DNA of 64,000 bases from Phycomyces nitens. Its lineage: Eukaryota; Mucoromycota; Mucoromycetes; Mucorales; Phycomycetaceae. Below, one piece after another: positions 33,636 through 46,413 of the stretch. A program made the translations under genes and the position numbers. Within the stretch, counting starts at the first letter, position 1. Every line of letters begins with the position of its first letter. The DNA lies in contig JAHRBC010000004.1 of the NCBI GenBank assembly GCA_022702545.1, positions 3,993,501 to 4,057,500 of the forward strand. Direction: 5' to 3'. The notes under the pieces were generated by a model. The model was not told the origin of the DNA. It worked only from the letters and a program-made list of their open reading frames with translations, and ran no database searches.

Positions 33636-34076
33636 TTTTCTTTCGTAAAAGACCTTCAGTTCATACCCTCACAGTATACCAAAGATCCGAACATCGCTCA
33701 ATATTACATTATATATATATATATTTGATGTTCTTGTAATTCTTTCCATAAATTGAACTCTGGCTCTGTCTTTTCTACTGTTTAAACGATCAACTGGCCC
33801 AAGTGGAATGAATAATGCCTCTTTATCAAGGACTGTAGATGTTTTATATAAAAAGGTAAATAAAGCAACACATGCCTTTATTGCCTATCTTCCTACTTTG
33901 AATGAGTCATAGAACTCATTGTTTTGTATTTGTACATTACAGAACAAAACTTCCATATTTATTTATAAAATAAGGTGTAAAAATATTTGTACATTTTTTC
34001 TTTGCAACCAAGATTTGTATTGTTAGGTTCCCATTCTTCAATCTATTCATGTCGTGAGTATAATATAGAAATAGGG
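33636..34076. other. Intergenic
   Basis: AT-rich. Contains a TA microsatellite at 33711-33724. No gene. 3' side of the C2-domain gene. Confidence 0.5.
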
Positions 34077-35751
34077 TTAGAAAGGTGGGTATCCATGTTG
34101 AGGAAAGTTGGAAGGTGGATAGTTGGGCTGAGGGGGGTATCCTGACGATGGTGGATAGTTGTTTGGCTGAGAAAATGATCCTTGATGAGCAGCAAACGGC
34201 TGGCCAGGGCTACTGTGCTGAGGTGCAAAGACACCCGAGACTCGCTGAGGTTCAGGGAATCCCATCTGACTGGGAGCATATGGAGATGAGGCAGGTGGGT
34301 AAGGACTATTGTTGGGATATCCATAACCTTGTTGATAAGACTGTTGTTGGTGAGGTTGATGAGGTTGGTGTGGTTGGTGTGGTTGCTGAGGCGTCTGTTG
34401 AGGCGTCTGTTGAGGGAAGCTGGGCACAGGAGGGTAGCCAGGTGCTGTGAATGAAGATATATGAATAAGTGTATTTAATATGGCTAGATAGTTACCTCCA
34501 TAAGATGATTGCTGGGGAGCAGGCGCACTGCCAGATGGTCTATAGGGTGAAGCAAGAAGGGGAGTTGGACTGTCGTATCCCAGGTTACCAGCCTCTGGGC
34601 GAATCACTGACATTGACTGTGGACGAGAATATGGTGTAAATTGAGGAGTGGCTGAGGGTGGCGGAGGAGGGGAAATTGGAGGAGGCATGTGAGAGGTTGC
34701 CAATGGCTCTTGTTGCTGAACCACAGGTTTGGGAATATAGGGCGCAGGTCCAACACCAGGAATGCCAAAGATTGAAGATTGTTGGTTAAGATCCGTACTG
34801 GGTTTTGAGTACGATTGAGGCCGAGAATACTGAGATTGTGGCTGATAGATTGATCCTCCCTGTTGCTGAGGTGGATAGTTGGCCATTGACGAAGGTCTGC
34901 CGTAGCCCGTGTCTGTTGCTGGCTGATAGCCCATAGGTTGGCTCTGAGGGGGTGGGTATGGGCTGGCAGTTTGGGCCTGGGCCTGGGGTTGGGCCTGGGG
35001 TTGGTAGACACTCGAGTGCTGCGGATTATGACTGTAGGCTGGGGCATGCTGATTGTGGCGAGTGGGCTGTCTTCTTGGGGGAGGATGCTAAAAAGATCAT
35101 TCAATTACTCGATCCGCAGAAACTATATATATATATAGACACTTACTGCTGCGTAAAACGTGAGTTCAAGGAAAACTTCGCCTGCATCTCGGCCCTTGTA
35201 AGTCAAGGGAAACCAATCTATAAAGTAGTTAATCATCCCATTCTATTAACATTAAACCCTCAAAAAAAAAGGTAGTTACCATCTTGCTCTCCTTCCGCAA
35301 GCACCTTTGTCAGATCAACCTCGCCCTCTGAAATCAAATCCTCTCGCTTAGAGTCATCATCAAACAGCTGAATTCTCATCTTTGTCTTGTTTGCTACCAC
35401 GGGCATATTGACCTTTTCAAACCTTAAACGTTAACCAAGCTTGATGATCAGGTCTAATGAGCGTTTACCTGGTCATCCCAAACTGGATGCTGGCCACCGC
35501 GGTAGCTGGTCTTTGTCTTTTTGGCTACCTCACCCAAACGAAATACGCAAAAGGGATCTTGCTTGCCAACCACCTTTAAAGTGTTTAGGATACTGATTTC
35601 TTTATAATATAATAATAATTACCTCTCGATTTGGTAGATTTTTCTAGAAAACAAGGGGTCTGTTAGTGTCTGGAGATATGTGGACTATAAACCAATTTAC
35701 CGCCTTGAGGGCAACTACGACAAGTTCGCCAATAATTGTGGGTGGAGTCAT
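34077..35751 (-). CDS. C2-domain protein with Pro/Gln-rich tail (Inn1/Fic1-like)
   Basis: Seven exons: 35701-35751, 35623-35643, 35469-35573, 35280-35412, 35147-35217, 34496-35087, 34077-34444; 446 residues. The first about 125 residues are one C2 domain: MTPPTIIGELVVVALKAKNL, then VVGKQDPFCVFRLGEVAKKT, PVWDDQVNMPV, KMRIQLFDDDS and WFPLTYKGRDAGEVFLELTF. C2 domains bind phospholipid, often with calcium. The rest is low-complexity Pro/Gln/Tyr/Ser with many PxxP motifs and an (HQP)n repeat, giving possible SH3 ligands. This layout is shared with yeast Inn1 and S. pombe Fic1, which act in cytokinesis, so a septation role is a reasonable inference. Exon 2 is a 21-base microexon (KNLPNRE) needed for a complete C2 strand. 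In exon 4 the acceptor at 35413-35414 is the one that keeps the frame. Confidence 0.85.
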
Positions 35752-36298
35752 GTAATGCTTAATGATTATATAAAGGTATAAAAAAGCAAAAGGGCTTGAA
35801 TTTATGATTAGCCAAACATAAACAAAAATAAACCAGTAGGCGCCTTAATGGTGTTGTACAACCATCTATACCATCAGGTCTTGGCTTTTCTTGGCCTTTT
35901 ATATATATAAATATAAATATAAATATATATAAATACATTATATTCTGTCTGCTCACAGCAGCTGACATTAAGGTAGGCAGAATGTTTCTATTTACATGTG
36001 CTCATATTACAGCCAAGCAGAGCTGCCTCAATTGCAATGAGGTTTCTTTACTGCAACACAATTACATGCAGCTCGTCAAAGCAGAATTCAGTCCAATTGA
36101 CCCAGCTAAGCATATTCATAATTAGATCAAATCAATAACGTACATACATACATACATATATACATATATACATACATGTATACATACATGTATATATACA
36201 TATATTGGTCCCCTTGGTGCTTGGGCTGGTGGCTTATATATTGTCTCGTTGGGAATTCAAGGGGTGAAAGGGACTCCAAGGGGGACAAAAGGGGGGGA
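35752..36298. promoter_or_regulatory. Divergent promoter region, C2 gene / Rim15 gene
   Basis: Contains a TA-rich tract at 35899-35940 and a (TACA/TATA)n microsatellite at about 36139-36205. A TATA-like box (TATATATT, 36235-36242) lies about 60 bases before the first proposed Rim15 ATG. Confidence 0.45.
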
Positions 36299-39200
36299 AT
36301 GGATTCATGCAATGGGACCAATAGGCAAGATGCCGCCTGCTTGTGTGACGCAACCCATTCGATCGACGGTATTTCCCACTCAAGTTTGAGGTGGGAATTG
36401 GTTTCTCATTAGTCAATGCCATTGGAATGAAACGAGCAGAGACCAAGCTTCGTGTAGACGACGAGCCTTTTCAGGGTGAGCAGAGTCGTCTTCGCTCAGT
36501 TCCCATCCCACAGCCACTATTGCTGAAGAAGAGTCGCTCCTCTCTATCTTCCCTAGACGAAATCGGCTCTACCTTTTCAACCCATACCCTGGACTCACTA
36601 AAGTCTGACCTTGACACCGAAGATCACCACGCGTCCCATCTACCTCGCTATGCAAGCCCACCTGCTGGCAGTGGAGCAAAGTATATAATAAACTCCAAGA
36701 GAGCAAGCTGGATTGACTCGGCCACTTCTCCAGACGCCAAAAAACGAAGTGAAAGTATGCCATTCTCTCTGCACACTCGATCAGATAGGCCCTTATCCCA
36801 CAAGTCTGGCCCGGAGAGTATTCATCGTACTCGGGAAGACACACGAGGGGACGATCATCACCACACCAGAGCATCTTCAGTCTCATCTACACTCACTGCA
36901 GACACAGAAGAGTATGCCCAGCCAGCTACCCATCTGTTTCCCAATCCACAGATACTTAAAGGTGAGTCAAGAGCACTCTATGACTGATGACTTAAACAGG
37001 AGACAGGGAAACAGCCCATGTATAGTGCAGATAGCCATTCAAGGCAAAGAAGATCATCCATGAGCACACTACACAACATTCCCTCTGAACAATTGGCCAG
37101 CATGGTCAGTGGCACTGTCCCTCTTCTCTCCCCAATTCCACCTGCCCAGGACGATAGGGATATTGTAGAGATTGCCCTTGATACTGCACCTCAGGATCCT
37201 TATCCGTCTGGTCTTTATCCCGCACTGCTCTTGTGTGCAAGTGATGGAGATCTCACATCTACCCTTTTGGAGCGTGGTTCCACTGGCAGTACTTCTGCAC
37301 CAGAAATGACGTACAGGTCTGACAGTCCCAGTCCAGACCACCGTCCTCACCAACGAACTTCATTTACTGCCCACCGGGCTATCCATTACTCACGTCCACG
37401 CGATACGTTCTCGAAAAAGCTTCACGAGGCACGTTCAGCCAAACTGGGCAAATGGACTGTACACAGATCACGCCAAACAACCATAAGTAGTCCAGTCGAA
37501 GATACACAATCACCAAATATGCCATGGGTAGATTGGGTAGAGGAATACATGGCACTCAAGGCAGCAGAGACCCGGAGACGCTCTTCAGATAAGCCAGCAA
37601 GAAGTTCTCTTCATACGGCCATGACCACCTGGTGGGCTTCTCTTAAACATCCTCCAGTATACAAACGACGCCTTCCCACTAATCTTAGAAAAAATGCCCG
37701 ACGTAGATCAAGTTCGTTGGCTACAGTACCACCATCCCATTCCTCATCATCTTCCAACCTAGCTTCTGGTACGACAGCCCCCAATGCTCCACCTGCTACA
37801 GATACAACCAAGAAGTCTGTTGCTGAATCTACTTTCACAAACAACGAGTTTTCATCCGTCGACACAAAGGCACACAAGCACCACATGTCCCTTGATTTCG
37901 AGACACTTGCCTATCAGTTTCCACCTCGGCCATGGTATCCGGATGACACCCGAACCAAACATACTCCCAGTACACCTTCGTCTTTAGGAGGAGTAGGCTA
38001 CAGATTCTATAGTCCTGCAAGCCCAGTGCGTGCTTATGGCCATCTCGGTAGTATGTTGAGCAAGAGTGCGACAAATGAGGCTCGTACACCAGCTCAGATC
38101 CGCCTTACTATCAAGGCTAGGTTACAATGTGCTAAACAGGCGTGTGATTGTGAAATGCGCAGGATCATTGACGATCTAAACGAATATGTAGAAAGAGGTC
38201 TTCAGTATGTTGAGGATGTTGACCATGTTGTGCTTCAGGGTGCCTCTGAAAGTTCAGAGGATGATGGTGACAATGAAGAGGGGTACAAAACAAGGCTTGA
38301 TAGCACGAGCCAAGACTCTGTAGAAAGCAAGCCCTTTGGACATCTCAAAACCTCGCCGCTTTCTTCAAGTCCTCTTCGCAAAAAGGTGCTGGCCAAGAGT
38401 TTGGCAAACATTGAGGAAGTGGAAGAGATTCGACGCTGGGAAGTGAACGAGGAAGTCGGTTCACTATCTTATATGAACTCAATGATTACACTTGTATCCG
38501 AAGACTCGTATCTGCCGACACCCTTTATCCTAACCTTGCAAGACATTATCTGTCTGACCCAAAGGATACTTGATACCGATCTAAATACATTTCTGGACAA
38601 CAAAGGTACCTGTGCAGAGATTCTTGGCGATATCCTGGCCGTAGGTAAACAGTGGGATAGACATCCAGAGTGGCCGTGTCAAAAGTTGTATATGGATCTT
38701 TTGTTGGAAGTAGCCGCACTTAATCGGGTGGTTGAATGGTGGGAAACCGAACGAGGGTTTTGGTCTGGCACTCGAGGCAGCACGGGCAATATCAATAGTC
38801 CATCGACTACCGCTGCCACTACTTCTACCTCTGCCATTAGTGATACGGAAGGAATTGCTGACAGAGGTTTTGCAAAACCAGGAGATTCCCACGAAAGACG
38901 CCCTAGTGAGTCTGGGAGTTTTTGGAGCTCGTGCGCCAACAACGACGATCCGGATATCGACAATCCCGAGTATTCGCCAACAGACACCCAGGACGACAAT
39001 TTGCAGCTCCAAGAGGCAGCCGAGCGAGCGCAAAACAGTACGATTGTCATGGAATTGAGTCTTGTAAATACTTCTGTTGAATACCTGAGCCCGATATGGA
39101 AAAACGTTATTGGGTAAACATGAATAATTGACTTTTTTCCAATCAAACACGACTAATAGAATCTATGCTGTGTTTTGATGCGTATGCGTTTGTGTTTTGG

Positions 39201-42200
39201 TGTGGGAATAATAGTTCAGATTCTGCATCTGCGATTAACAACCCAATATCACACATGCTTTCGGACGAATATAAAGATGTATTTACCATTGCCACCCAAG
39301 AACTCCTGACGGATGATTCCCAGACTGTCGAAGTCCGTTTTCATGTCCTCACCAACAAGGACACAATTGAAATGGAGGGTAAGGGAATGCTGATGTACAA
39401 TAGAGTGACTGGGGACGCAAGTCATACAATGTGGGTCATCAAGCCTATAATGGTCGCCCAACGCCATTCACTCGGAGAGACGGTCGAGTCTCCCGAATCA
39501 GACATTTTGTATGATCGTATTGACCTTGATATGCGCTCCCGGTACGGTCCAGGCCACATGACTCGCTCAAGGTCCTTCTCTGAACCAGAGACAGAGCCTC
39601 TTGGGTGGTATGAAACCTCTGATTGTGATGGAAACATGATACCAACTGGCCGTTCAAGAGTAAGAAGCGCGGATATGCGACGAGCAGTATCCCATGGTAG
39701 TGCCCCCTCTTCAAGCAGCATAATTCTATCTACCATGCGCCTACTCGACATGCCTCCTGTTCTTTGCCGAGTATGTGAGCGCTGGGTGGTCCCTGCCTTT
39801 TTTGAGCAGCATTCAGAACTGTGTGTTGAAATCCATCGGGTCGAAATGGATGTTTCTCTCTGCCAGGACAGTCTTTTGGAACTCAAACAGCATGTCCTAG
39901 AGGCATACGAACACTACAAATCAGAGACGGCTCTAGAATTGATCCAGTCCTCGTCTACAGGAGAACCCAGAGAGGCTTTGGACAAGGTCTACGATGAATT
40001 GATAACTATAATTGATGTTGCCATCAGTATCTCTACTCCAGGAACAGATGAAGATGAAGAGGATGAGACTGTTGGTGATGCAGACACTGAAGGAAATGGT
40101 GATGATAAAGATCCCCTCGCACGATCATTGCAGTCTCCTAGCAGCAAATCCAAGATGGTACACATTCTCTACTGGCGTTCACCATCGACTAAAGATGCCA
40201 CCCTTTTGTCTTTTATCCAAGACATTGAAGTCATGGCTAAAAGCAAGGTAGACGCAGTCAACCGAATGAGGGATCGTCTAGAGTACAATAGCCGGGCTCG
40301 TGTAGAGTTTCAACGAACGATGCAACAAAAGGTTGGCTGGACTGAATATGCAGAACACTTGGTCTCACCATCTGAAGAGCTCGACAAACTCCCCGACTAT
40401 GTTGGTTCTCCTGAACATCTAAAGACGTCATTAGAGCCTTCTACTACACCAGATGATGTACCAGAGCTGGTTCCTAAAAAGACGGTGATTTCCAAGATAA
40501 AGACATGGAAGTCCAAGGGTTCATCAAAGATTGGTCGTCTTTCCAAGCGACAAAAACGTAAAATGGCAGCGGCAGCAGCGGCGGCGACGGCGACGGCGAC
40601 GGCGGGTGAAGTGGCTGCTGGTTCATTAACATCGATCCCAAACTCAAGTCTTGCCAACCTTCCAAAGCGCTCCCATCCAATATCTCCAAGGATTATTGAA
40701 ATGGAGACAATCGAGACCCCTCCAGGATCACCTCATATCCACCCCAAGCAAAATATATCTGTGTCGTCCTCAGCACCTGCTCTCTCGAAACGTCCTTCTG
40801 TTTCGGATAGCAACGGTGCTAGTCCAGCCGGACTCGGAAAATCGCCTCGTTCGCCACTCTCGGTTCCATTGATGACACGCCCAACACCTCCTACTATCAA
40901 GGACTTTGTTATCATCAAGGCTATCAGTAAAGGCGCCTATGGATCTGTATTCTTGGCCAAAAAGAGAGTAACTGGAGACTACTATGCAATCAAGTTTTTA
41001 AAAAAGTCGGATATGATTGCCAAGAACCAGGTTACCAATGTCAAGGCTGAAAGAATGATCTTGATGACCCAGACAGACAGTCCGTTTGTCACCAAGCTTT
41101 ATTATACATTTCAATCCAAGGACTATCTCTATCTTGTGCTGGAGTACTTGAATGGTGGAGATTGCTCCGCCCTGCTAAAGGCTCTTGGAAGTCTCCCTGA
41201 AGATTGGGGGCGCAATTATCTGGCCGAGGTTACTTTGGGCCTTGCCTATCTTAACTCCAAGAATATCATTCATCGGTAAAGTAATGCTTAAAAGGTTCTC
41301 TTGACACTTGAACTGATGGACTGTATTGTTTTGTTTTGTTTTCATTACACAAAAAAAGTGACCTCAAGCCAGATAACCTACTGATCGATCAAAACGGCCA
41401 TCTGAAGCTCACTGATTTTGGTCTATCCCGCATTGGTTTCCTCGACCGACGGGTACTAGATGAACTACGGGTTGGGCCTACGACAAACAATATGCCAATG
41501 CACCCACTTTCGGGTCGCTTCCCACAGCCAACGTCTTCGTCTCCTTCATCTTCATCTTCCCCTTCTCTTTTTCCTTTTGGATCAGAAACCCCACCACAGT
41601 CACCGGCTATATCTTTGCTTTCTCCATCAGAAAACCTTTATCAGCATTCATACTTTAGCCTTTTATTTGACCGTAATCGGCGTGGGTCTATGGCCAGCTC
41701 AGTTTCTGGTGATTGTGTCCAGCCTTTGGATAATTCACATCTTGGCTCCACGGATTACAATACAGACGAAAGATCTGGAAGGTGGCGAACCGGAGGCTTC
41801 TTTTCTAACCTTGGTCCATCCACTCCTGGAACAGTAACCCAGAACTTCTTTGACAGGCAAGAAAACGAACGTTCGGACGCTCGCAAGACCGCAATTGGTA
41901 CCCCAGACTACATTGCACCTGAAAGTATTCTAGGAACCGGAGAAGACACCATGGTTGATTGGGTAAGTAAGAGGGTAAAGAGGTCAAATTGAAAAAAAAA
42001 AGACAAAGATTTTTCCGCTTTTTTCTTTCTTTCTTGTCAAGGCCAAAAAAAACATCCGTTGACGTTGCTCACACAGGATTATCAATCGACACTGTTATAG
42101 TGGGCTCTTGGTGTGATATGCTACGAATTCTTGTATGGCATCCCACCATTTCATGCCGAAACACCAGACAAAGTATTCGAGAACATTTTGTCACGGAGAA

Positions 42201-43854
42201 TCGATTGGCACGAAGATACCGTGGACATCTCGCCTGAGGCACGCGACTTTATGGAACGATTGATGACTTTGGATCCTAAGAAACGATTAGGTGCAAATGG
42301 TCCTGAAGAGGTCAAACAGCATCCATTCTTTAAAGACCTAAACTGGGATACGCTCCTCAAAGAGTCTCCGTCGTTTATTCCGAATCCTGAGAATGTTGAG
42401 GACACAAATTACTTTGATTCCAGAGGGGCTACCTTGATCCATCCCCAAAATCCTGACCCATTTCAGCCAAACAGGCAGGCAAATACCCTGCAGGATGATG
42501 AGGAAGACCGTTTGGCTAAAGAACAGGTTGAACGTGCTCTAGCAATCATTGAAGAGCAGAATCCTGAAAAAGTGGCATCCTTGGGAGAAGGACGTGGGAA
42601 GTCTAGTAGTATTGATCTGGGTGGAGTCTCGACAGAGGATGGCTCAGAATTTGGAGCCTTTGTTTACAAAAACCTCTTGCTACTTGAAAAGGCCAATGAA
42701 GATGCAATTCGCAAGATTCGCCACGACAGCATTGTTGGGACCACAGTCTCTTCTCCGGCAGCGGTTGCGGCTGCCCTTAATGCTTCGTCTTCTTCTTCTT
42801 CCTCTTCTTCTTCGTTAATACCATCTTCTGAATTCTCACTACACAGTATTCGTCCAGGAGCATTGGTTCACAGGTCATTACCAGCAATTCATCGCGGTAA
42901 ACGTAGCTCCATGTTTGACGTGCCAGGTGCACGTATCAATCGAATCAATAGTCAGCCATCGTTATCCTTACCAGGTACGCCTCACAGTCTGTCGCCCTCG
43001 ACATCCAGTCGAATGATTTCTGTAAATCCTACTGGATCTGGCTCCATGACCACTGCTCGTGGGTCTCTTGATGCTGGTCTCCAGCCAATAAATATGGCCG
43101 AAAAGGCTTTGTGGCGTGAGTCTGTCCATCGTACACGGTCTGTGTCTTCCCCTGGAAACCATCTTGCCAAGCTGGACTTGGCAGGTACTTCTGGAGACCG
43201 TTTTCACCCGCGTGACATGATTCGAAGTCGATTCCATTGTCTAGCAGATGAAATGGATATTCGATCGCCTGCCAAATTGAGTCCAACTGAAGTTCCACAT
43301 CCCCTAGATACACTTTCAGGACGACTGCGACCAAAGCCTTTGGATTGTCTAGTTGCTGATGATAATCCTATAAGTTGTAAGATTCTAGAAACCATTCTCA
43401 AGGCACTGCACTGTCGATGCGTTATTGCACGTAACGGAGCTCGTGCTATTCGTTTCGCCATGGGAGATATTCCATTTGATATCATTTTTATGGATGTCCG
43501 GATGCCCATAAGTAAGTATTGTGTATTCAATCTACCCTTGCCTAACAGGATGCTATTTTTTTTTATAAAGTCGATGGTGAAGCAGCAGCCCGAATGATAA
43601 AGTCGACTAACAACGTTAACAAAGAGACGCCTATAATTGCTGTCACTGCTTATGAGCGCACTCCTCAACTCCCGGGTCCATTTGACGATACATTAAACAA
43701 GCCGGTTACAAAGGACATCATCTTGCAAAAGCTAAAACACTTTTGCCGGCCATGGAACCAAAATGGACCGGGTGAAATGTTCCCCCTCTCGAGTGGGTCT
43801 TCTTCTTCACCAGCTGTTTCTAGCCAACACCCCACGTCTGCAAACACCAGATAA
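36299..43854 (+). CDS. RIM15: Rim15-type PAS/AGC kinase with receiver domain
   Basis: Seven exons: 36299-36368, 36413-36961, 37007-39113, 39215-41275, 41359-41962, 42101-43511, 43571-43854; 7086 bases, 2361 residues. Rim15 (S. pombe Ppk18/Cek1) integrates TOR, PKA and phosphate signals and drives quiescence through endosulfine. A PAS-like region spans the exon 3/4 junction (SVEYLSPIWKNVIG...DEYKDVFTIATQELL). A Cys/His cluster follows (CRVCERWVV...HSELC). The AGC kinase has GAYGSVFLAKK, AIKFLKKSDMI, HRDLKPDN, DFGLSR and DYIAPES, with an insertion of about 160 residues between DFG and the GTPDYIAPE box, typical of this family. The C-terminal receiver has ADDN, the phospho-acceptor in IIFMDVRMP (about Asp2262), VTAY and NKP. 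The first exon is uncertain: the ATG at 36427, in frame, is an alternative start. Exon 3 begins after the second of two close AGs (37006), since the first gives an early stop. Confidence 0.92.
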
Positions 43855-44291
43855 CTTGCTTGTTGGCTTTGTTGTATTAGATCCTCTCTTTTATTTCTTT
43901 CTAGACGTCATGTTCTTTTCTTTCCTGCATATAACCACACATGATAACTCCAAATACCCTGTAAATCATAAGTCAAAGGTCAAGTTATACTCCAAATGCA
44001 CTCATAACTTATGGCATCCATTCTAACAAGATCTTTTTTCAAACATCGTCTTTTCCTGACTGCTCTGTCATTTTTAAATATAAGATGATAAAGGGAGTGT
44101 TTGTATTAAGGAATTTAAGGGTATTAGAAGAAGAATAATAATAAGAAGAAAAGAGATCTATAGAAAGATCTGTGAATTTATAAAAGGGTGTATGGGCAGG
44201 GTTGCTTTGATGATATGCTACTTTTTTTCAGAAAATATCCAAAACATATTAGTACAAGTGAGTGTATGTTATTATTCTTTCTAGTATTTTT
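43855..44291. other. Convergent intergenic region
   Basis: AT-rich 3' regions of Rim15 (+) and the membrane protein gene (-). Nothing else is seen. Confidence 0.5.
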
Positions 44292-46413
44292 TTAACTAGT
44301 GCGTCTATGAGGAGATTGCTTCAGCCAATCTTGACCAACAGACTTATCTCGCCCACTTGCTGGCATGGCAGCCGCAGGGGTTTCAAGGTATGGATAGTTG
44401 GGATCATAGCTGACTTGGGTCTGTTCCCATGAAAGGGGATCAAACCTAGAAGGCATCCCGCCATTCTGTCCCGGGACAGGAGGCAATGGAGCATTTGGCT
44501 CACTGCGACCAGGGCTAAAGTTCTTGTTGGGCTGGAATAGAGGGTTTGAAGAAGAATGCTCGGTAGGGTGCTGGTATTCCATATGCTCATAAATGGAATC
44601 TTCAAACCGGCTGTCTGGCTGAATTGGCCGCGAAGAAGGATTTACCATTGTAAAGGTAATGTCTTCATTGCTATAAGGGTCTTCTACGGATATCTTGTTG
44701 CGGCCCACAATATTGTTGCGTGATGGTGGTGACAGGGGAGACAGAGGCTGTTGGGCGGAAGGGTTGTAGAAGTTTTGCGGGGTTGTGTAGGCATATCCAG
44801 GATTCTCGTCCACAAATCCTTGGGAGGGCTCAGCCTGAAACTTGGTGGCCATAAAACTCGTGATACGTTCATTCAAACGATAGGCACCCGAACCAGTACT
44901 GCTTACCGCAAATCCAGTAGATTGATCATGACGAATCGGTAGGTTACTCAGCTTGGTCGTGTTTTGCTGTGTAGCTTCACTTAGACTCTGCATAGTTCTA
45001 TCCTGCTGGAACTGGCTTCGAGGATGGAAAATCGATATCTAAGGCCGATAATTAGAGAATAGCCCCACCGAGTTTCTTTGGGCTAGGCAAGAAACAGACT
45101 TATGAGGACTTACGAGACAGATCCAGACAAAAATAACGGCAATATTACAATTTCCAATGATCAGATCAGAAGCAAATTTGCTAGTGTTTAAAAACATTTT
45201 CTCGGTCAAACCATCAGCACAAAGGATCATCAGCGACAATCCATAAGAAAGCATGGAGATGGTTAGGATTATGTTCATATCCTTAAAGTATGTCATCTTG
45301 ATGACTACAGGAGAAGTGAGACTCTGTGTCTTTTGAGAGATCTTGATGATTCTCTGGAAACGAAAATGGGATCGAATGCCCAGAGCGACCAGAACGAGGA
45401 CTATAAAAAAAAACATCATTTTCTCTGTAAATTCCCATCTTGGTCCATAATCCGTCTTTTCTTTTGATCTCTACCTTCGCACGAATAAGCAAGTTGTGGA
45501 ACAGCTTCCCGTTTCAACACATCATTTCTGTACCACCACTGAAGAAAAGGGAACATGGCCATACTCACAATAGCCCTAAAGATTCACACCATTAGAATCA
45601 GCCAGAAAGACAAGGTAGACTTACCAGACAATATATAATTTGAATTCATTGGATCCCATGAATGTCTTTTTGGCAACGCTGTTGGACAGGTAATTCCAGA
45701 AGCATTGGAGCAAGCAGAATACACCGGTTTGTAGAGAGAATGTTATGCACTCGACATAGTCAATAATCTATGAATGAATCGGACACAATAATCAATCAGA
45801 CACAGTTCGTCGGGATAACATGGTGTGACATTGTATTTGGCTAGTTCAGGGAAGAGGCTCGGAGAAGACTTGCTTTGTTATATTACCTGGATTGGTTTCT
45901 GGTGCTCAGGTTTCCAATACGCAAAGGGCTTTGTTATGATTTCACCATCAGGCAATTCCATAAAGCCTTCTTTGTATTTGATGTATGTCGATATGAAATC
46001 TAAAGTCCAGCTGTCAGTGACACCGCACGTTTTTTTGTTTGCAGCTTTTGGTTTATGAACCTAAATAGATAACAACAAAATAGTTTACCCCATGTTGCTT
46101 GGGCTAACATCATTAATATCATTAACACCGTAATGATACTCTTGAGTTCTCCGGCGATGATTCTCGATGGCCGGATACATTTGAACCGATCGTTTTTCCA
46201 TACGCAGTATATTAGGTAGAGTGATATATAAATCTCCAGTCCACAACGTTCTATAGTGTTATTTAGAATCTATGGACTGTATGTATATATGTATACTATT
46301 GATTTGTGTCGAATTACCAAGGTAAGAATAATCACTGGAAAAAAAATCAAGAAAACTTAGCATTTTTTTAAAATTGTCATTTATTGCTGCTAGGCTTACC
46401 TGAGATGGGTCAT
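44292..46413 (-). CDS. Multi-pass (about seven-helix) membrane protein with long cytosolic tail
   Basis: Eight exons: 46400-46413, 46318-46334, 46089-46250, 45887-46044, 45625-45767, 45475-45575, 45114-45400, 44292-45038; 542 residues. Hydrophobic segments include LEIYISLYLIYCVW, IITVLMILMMLAQATW, CITFSLQTGVFCLLQCFW, FKLYIVWAIVSMAMFPFLQW, VLVLVALGI, NIILTISMLSYGLSLMILC and CNIAVIFVWICL, about seven in all. A polar, Pro/Ser-rich tail of about 250 residues follows. The layout resembles a seven-helix receptor with a regulatory tail, but no receptor signature is recognised and I assign no ligand or function. The first two exons are very short (14 and 17 bases). The frame stays open upstream of 46413, so the start could be further out (to 46581). 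Exon 4 requires the acceptor AAAAG at 46045-46049. Confidence 0.75.

Larger units (their letters stand above)
26015..33645. mobile_element. Decayed Mutator-like element (MULE) with long inverted repeats
   Basis: Inverted repeats of about 310 bases (26021-26325 and 33325-33635) bound a roughly 7.6-kb interval holding a broken MULE transposase with an OTU-like protease domain (29600-31800) and degenerate tandem repeats in the left arm. Long terminal inverted repeats plus a MULE/SWIM transposase fit the Mutator superfamily. Outer ends read ATACGCACGGGATAA on the left and TTATCCCGTGTGTAT on the right. I could not identify an 8-11 base target-site duplication, so exact ends are uncertain. Both inverted repeats also contain the 3' end of an open frame, so they may instead be two converging gene remnants that happen to flank the transposase. 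Confidence 0.55.

Noticed and set aside
26015..33645. Target-site duplication of the MULE
   Set aside because: Flanks outside the inverted repeats were compared for 8-11 base direct repeats and none matched.
38581..39150. 189-codon minus-strand frame
   Set aside because: Shadow of Rim15 exon 3; no family resemblance.
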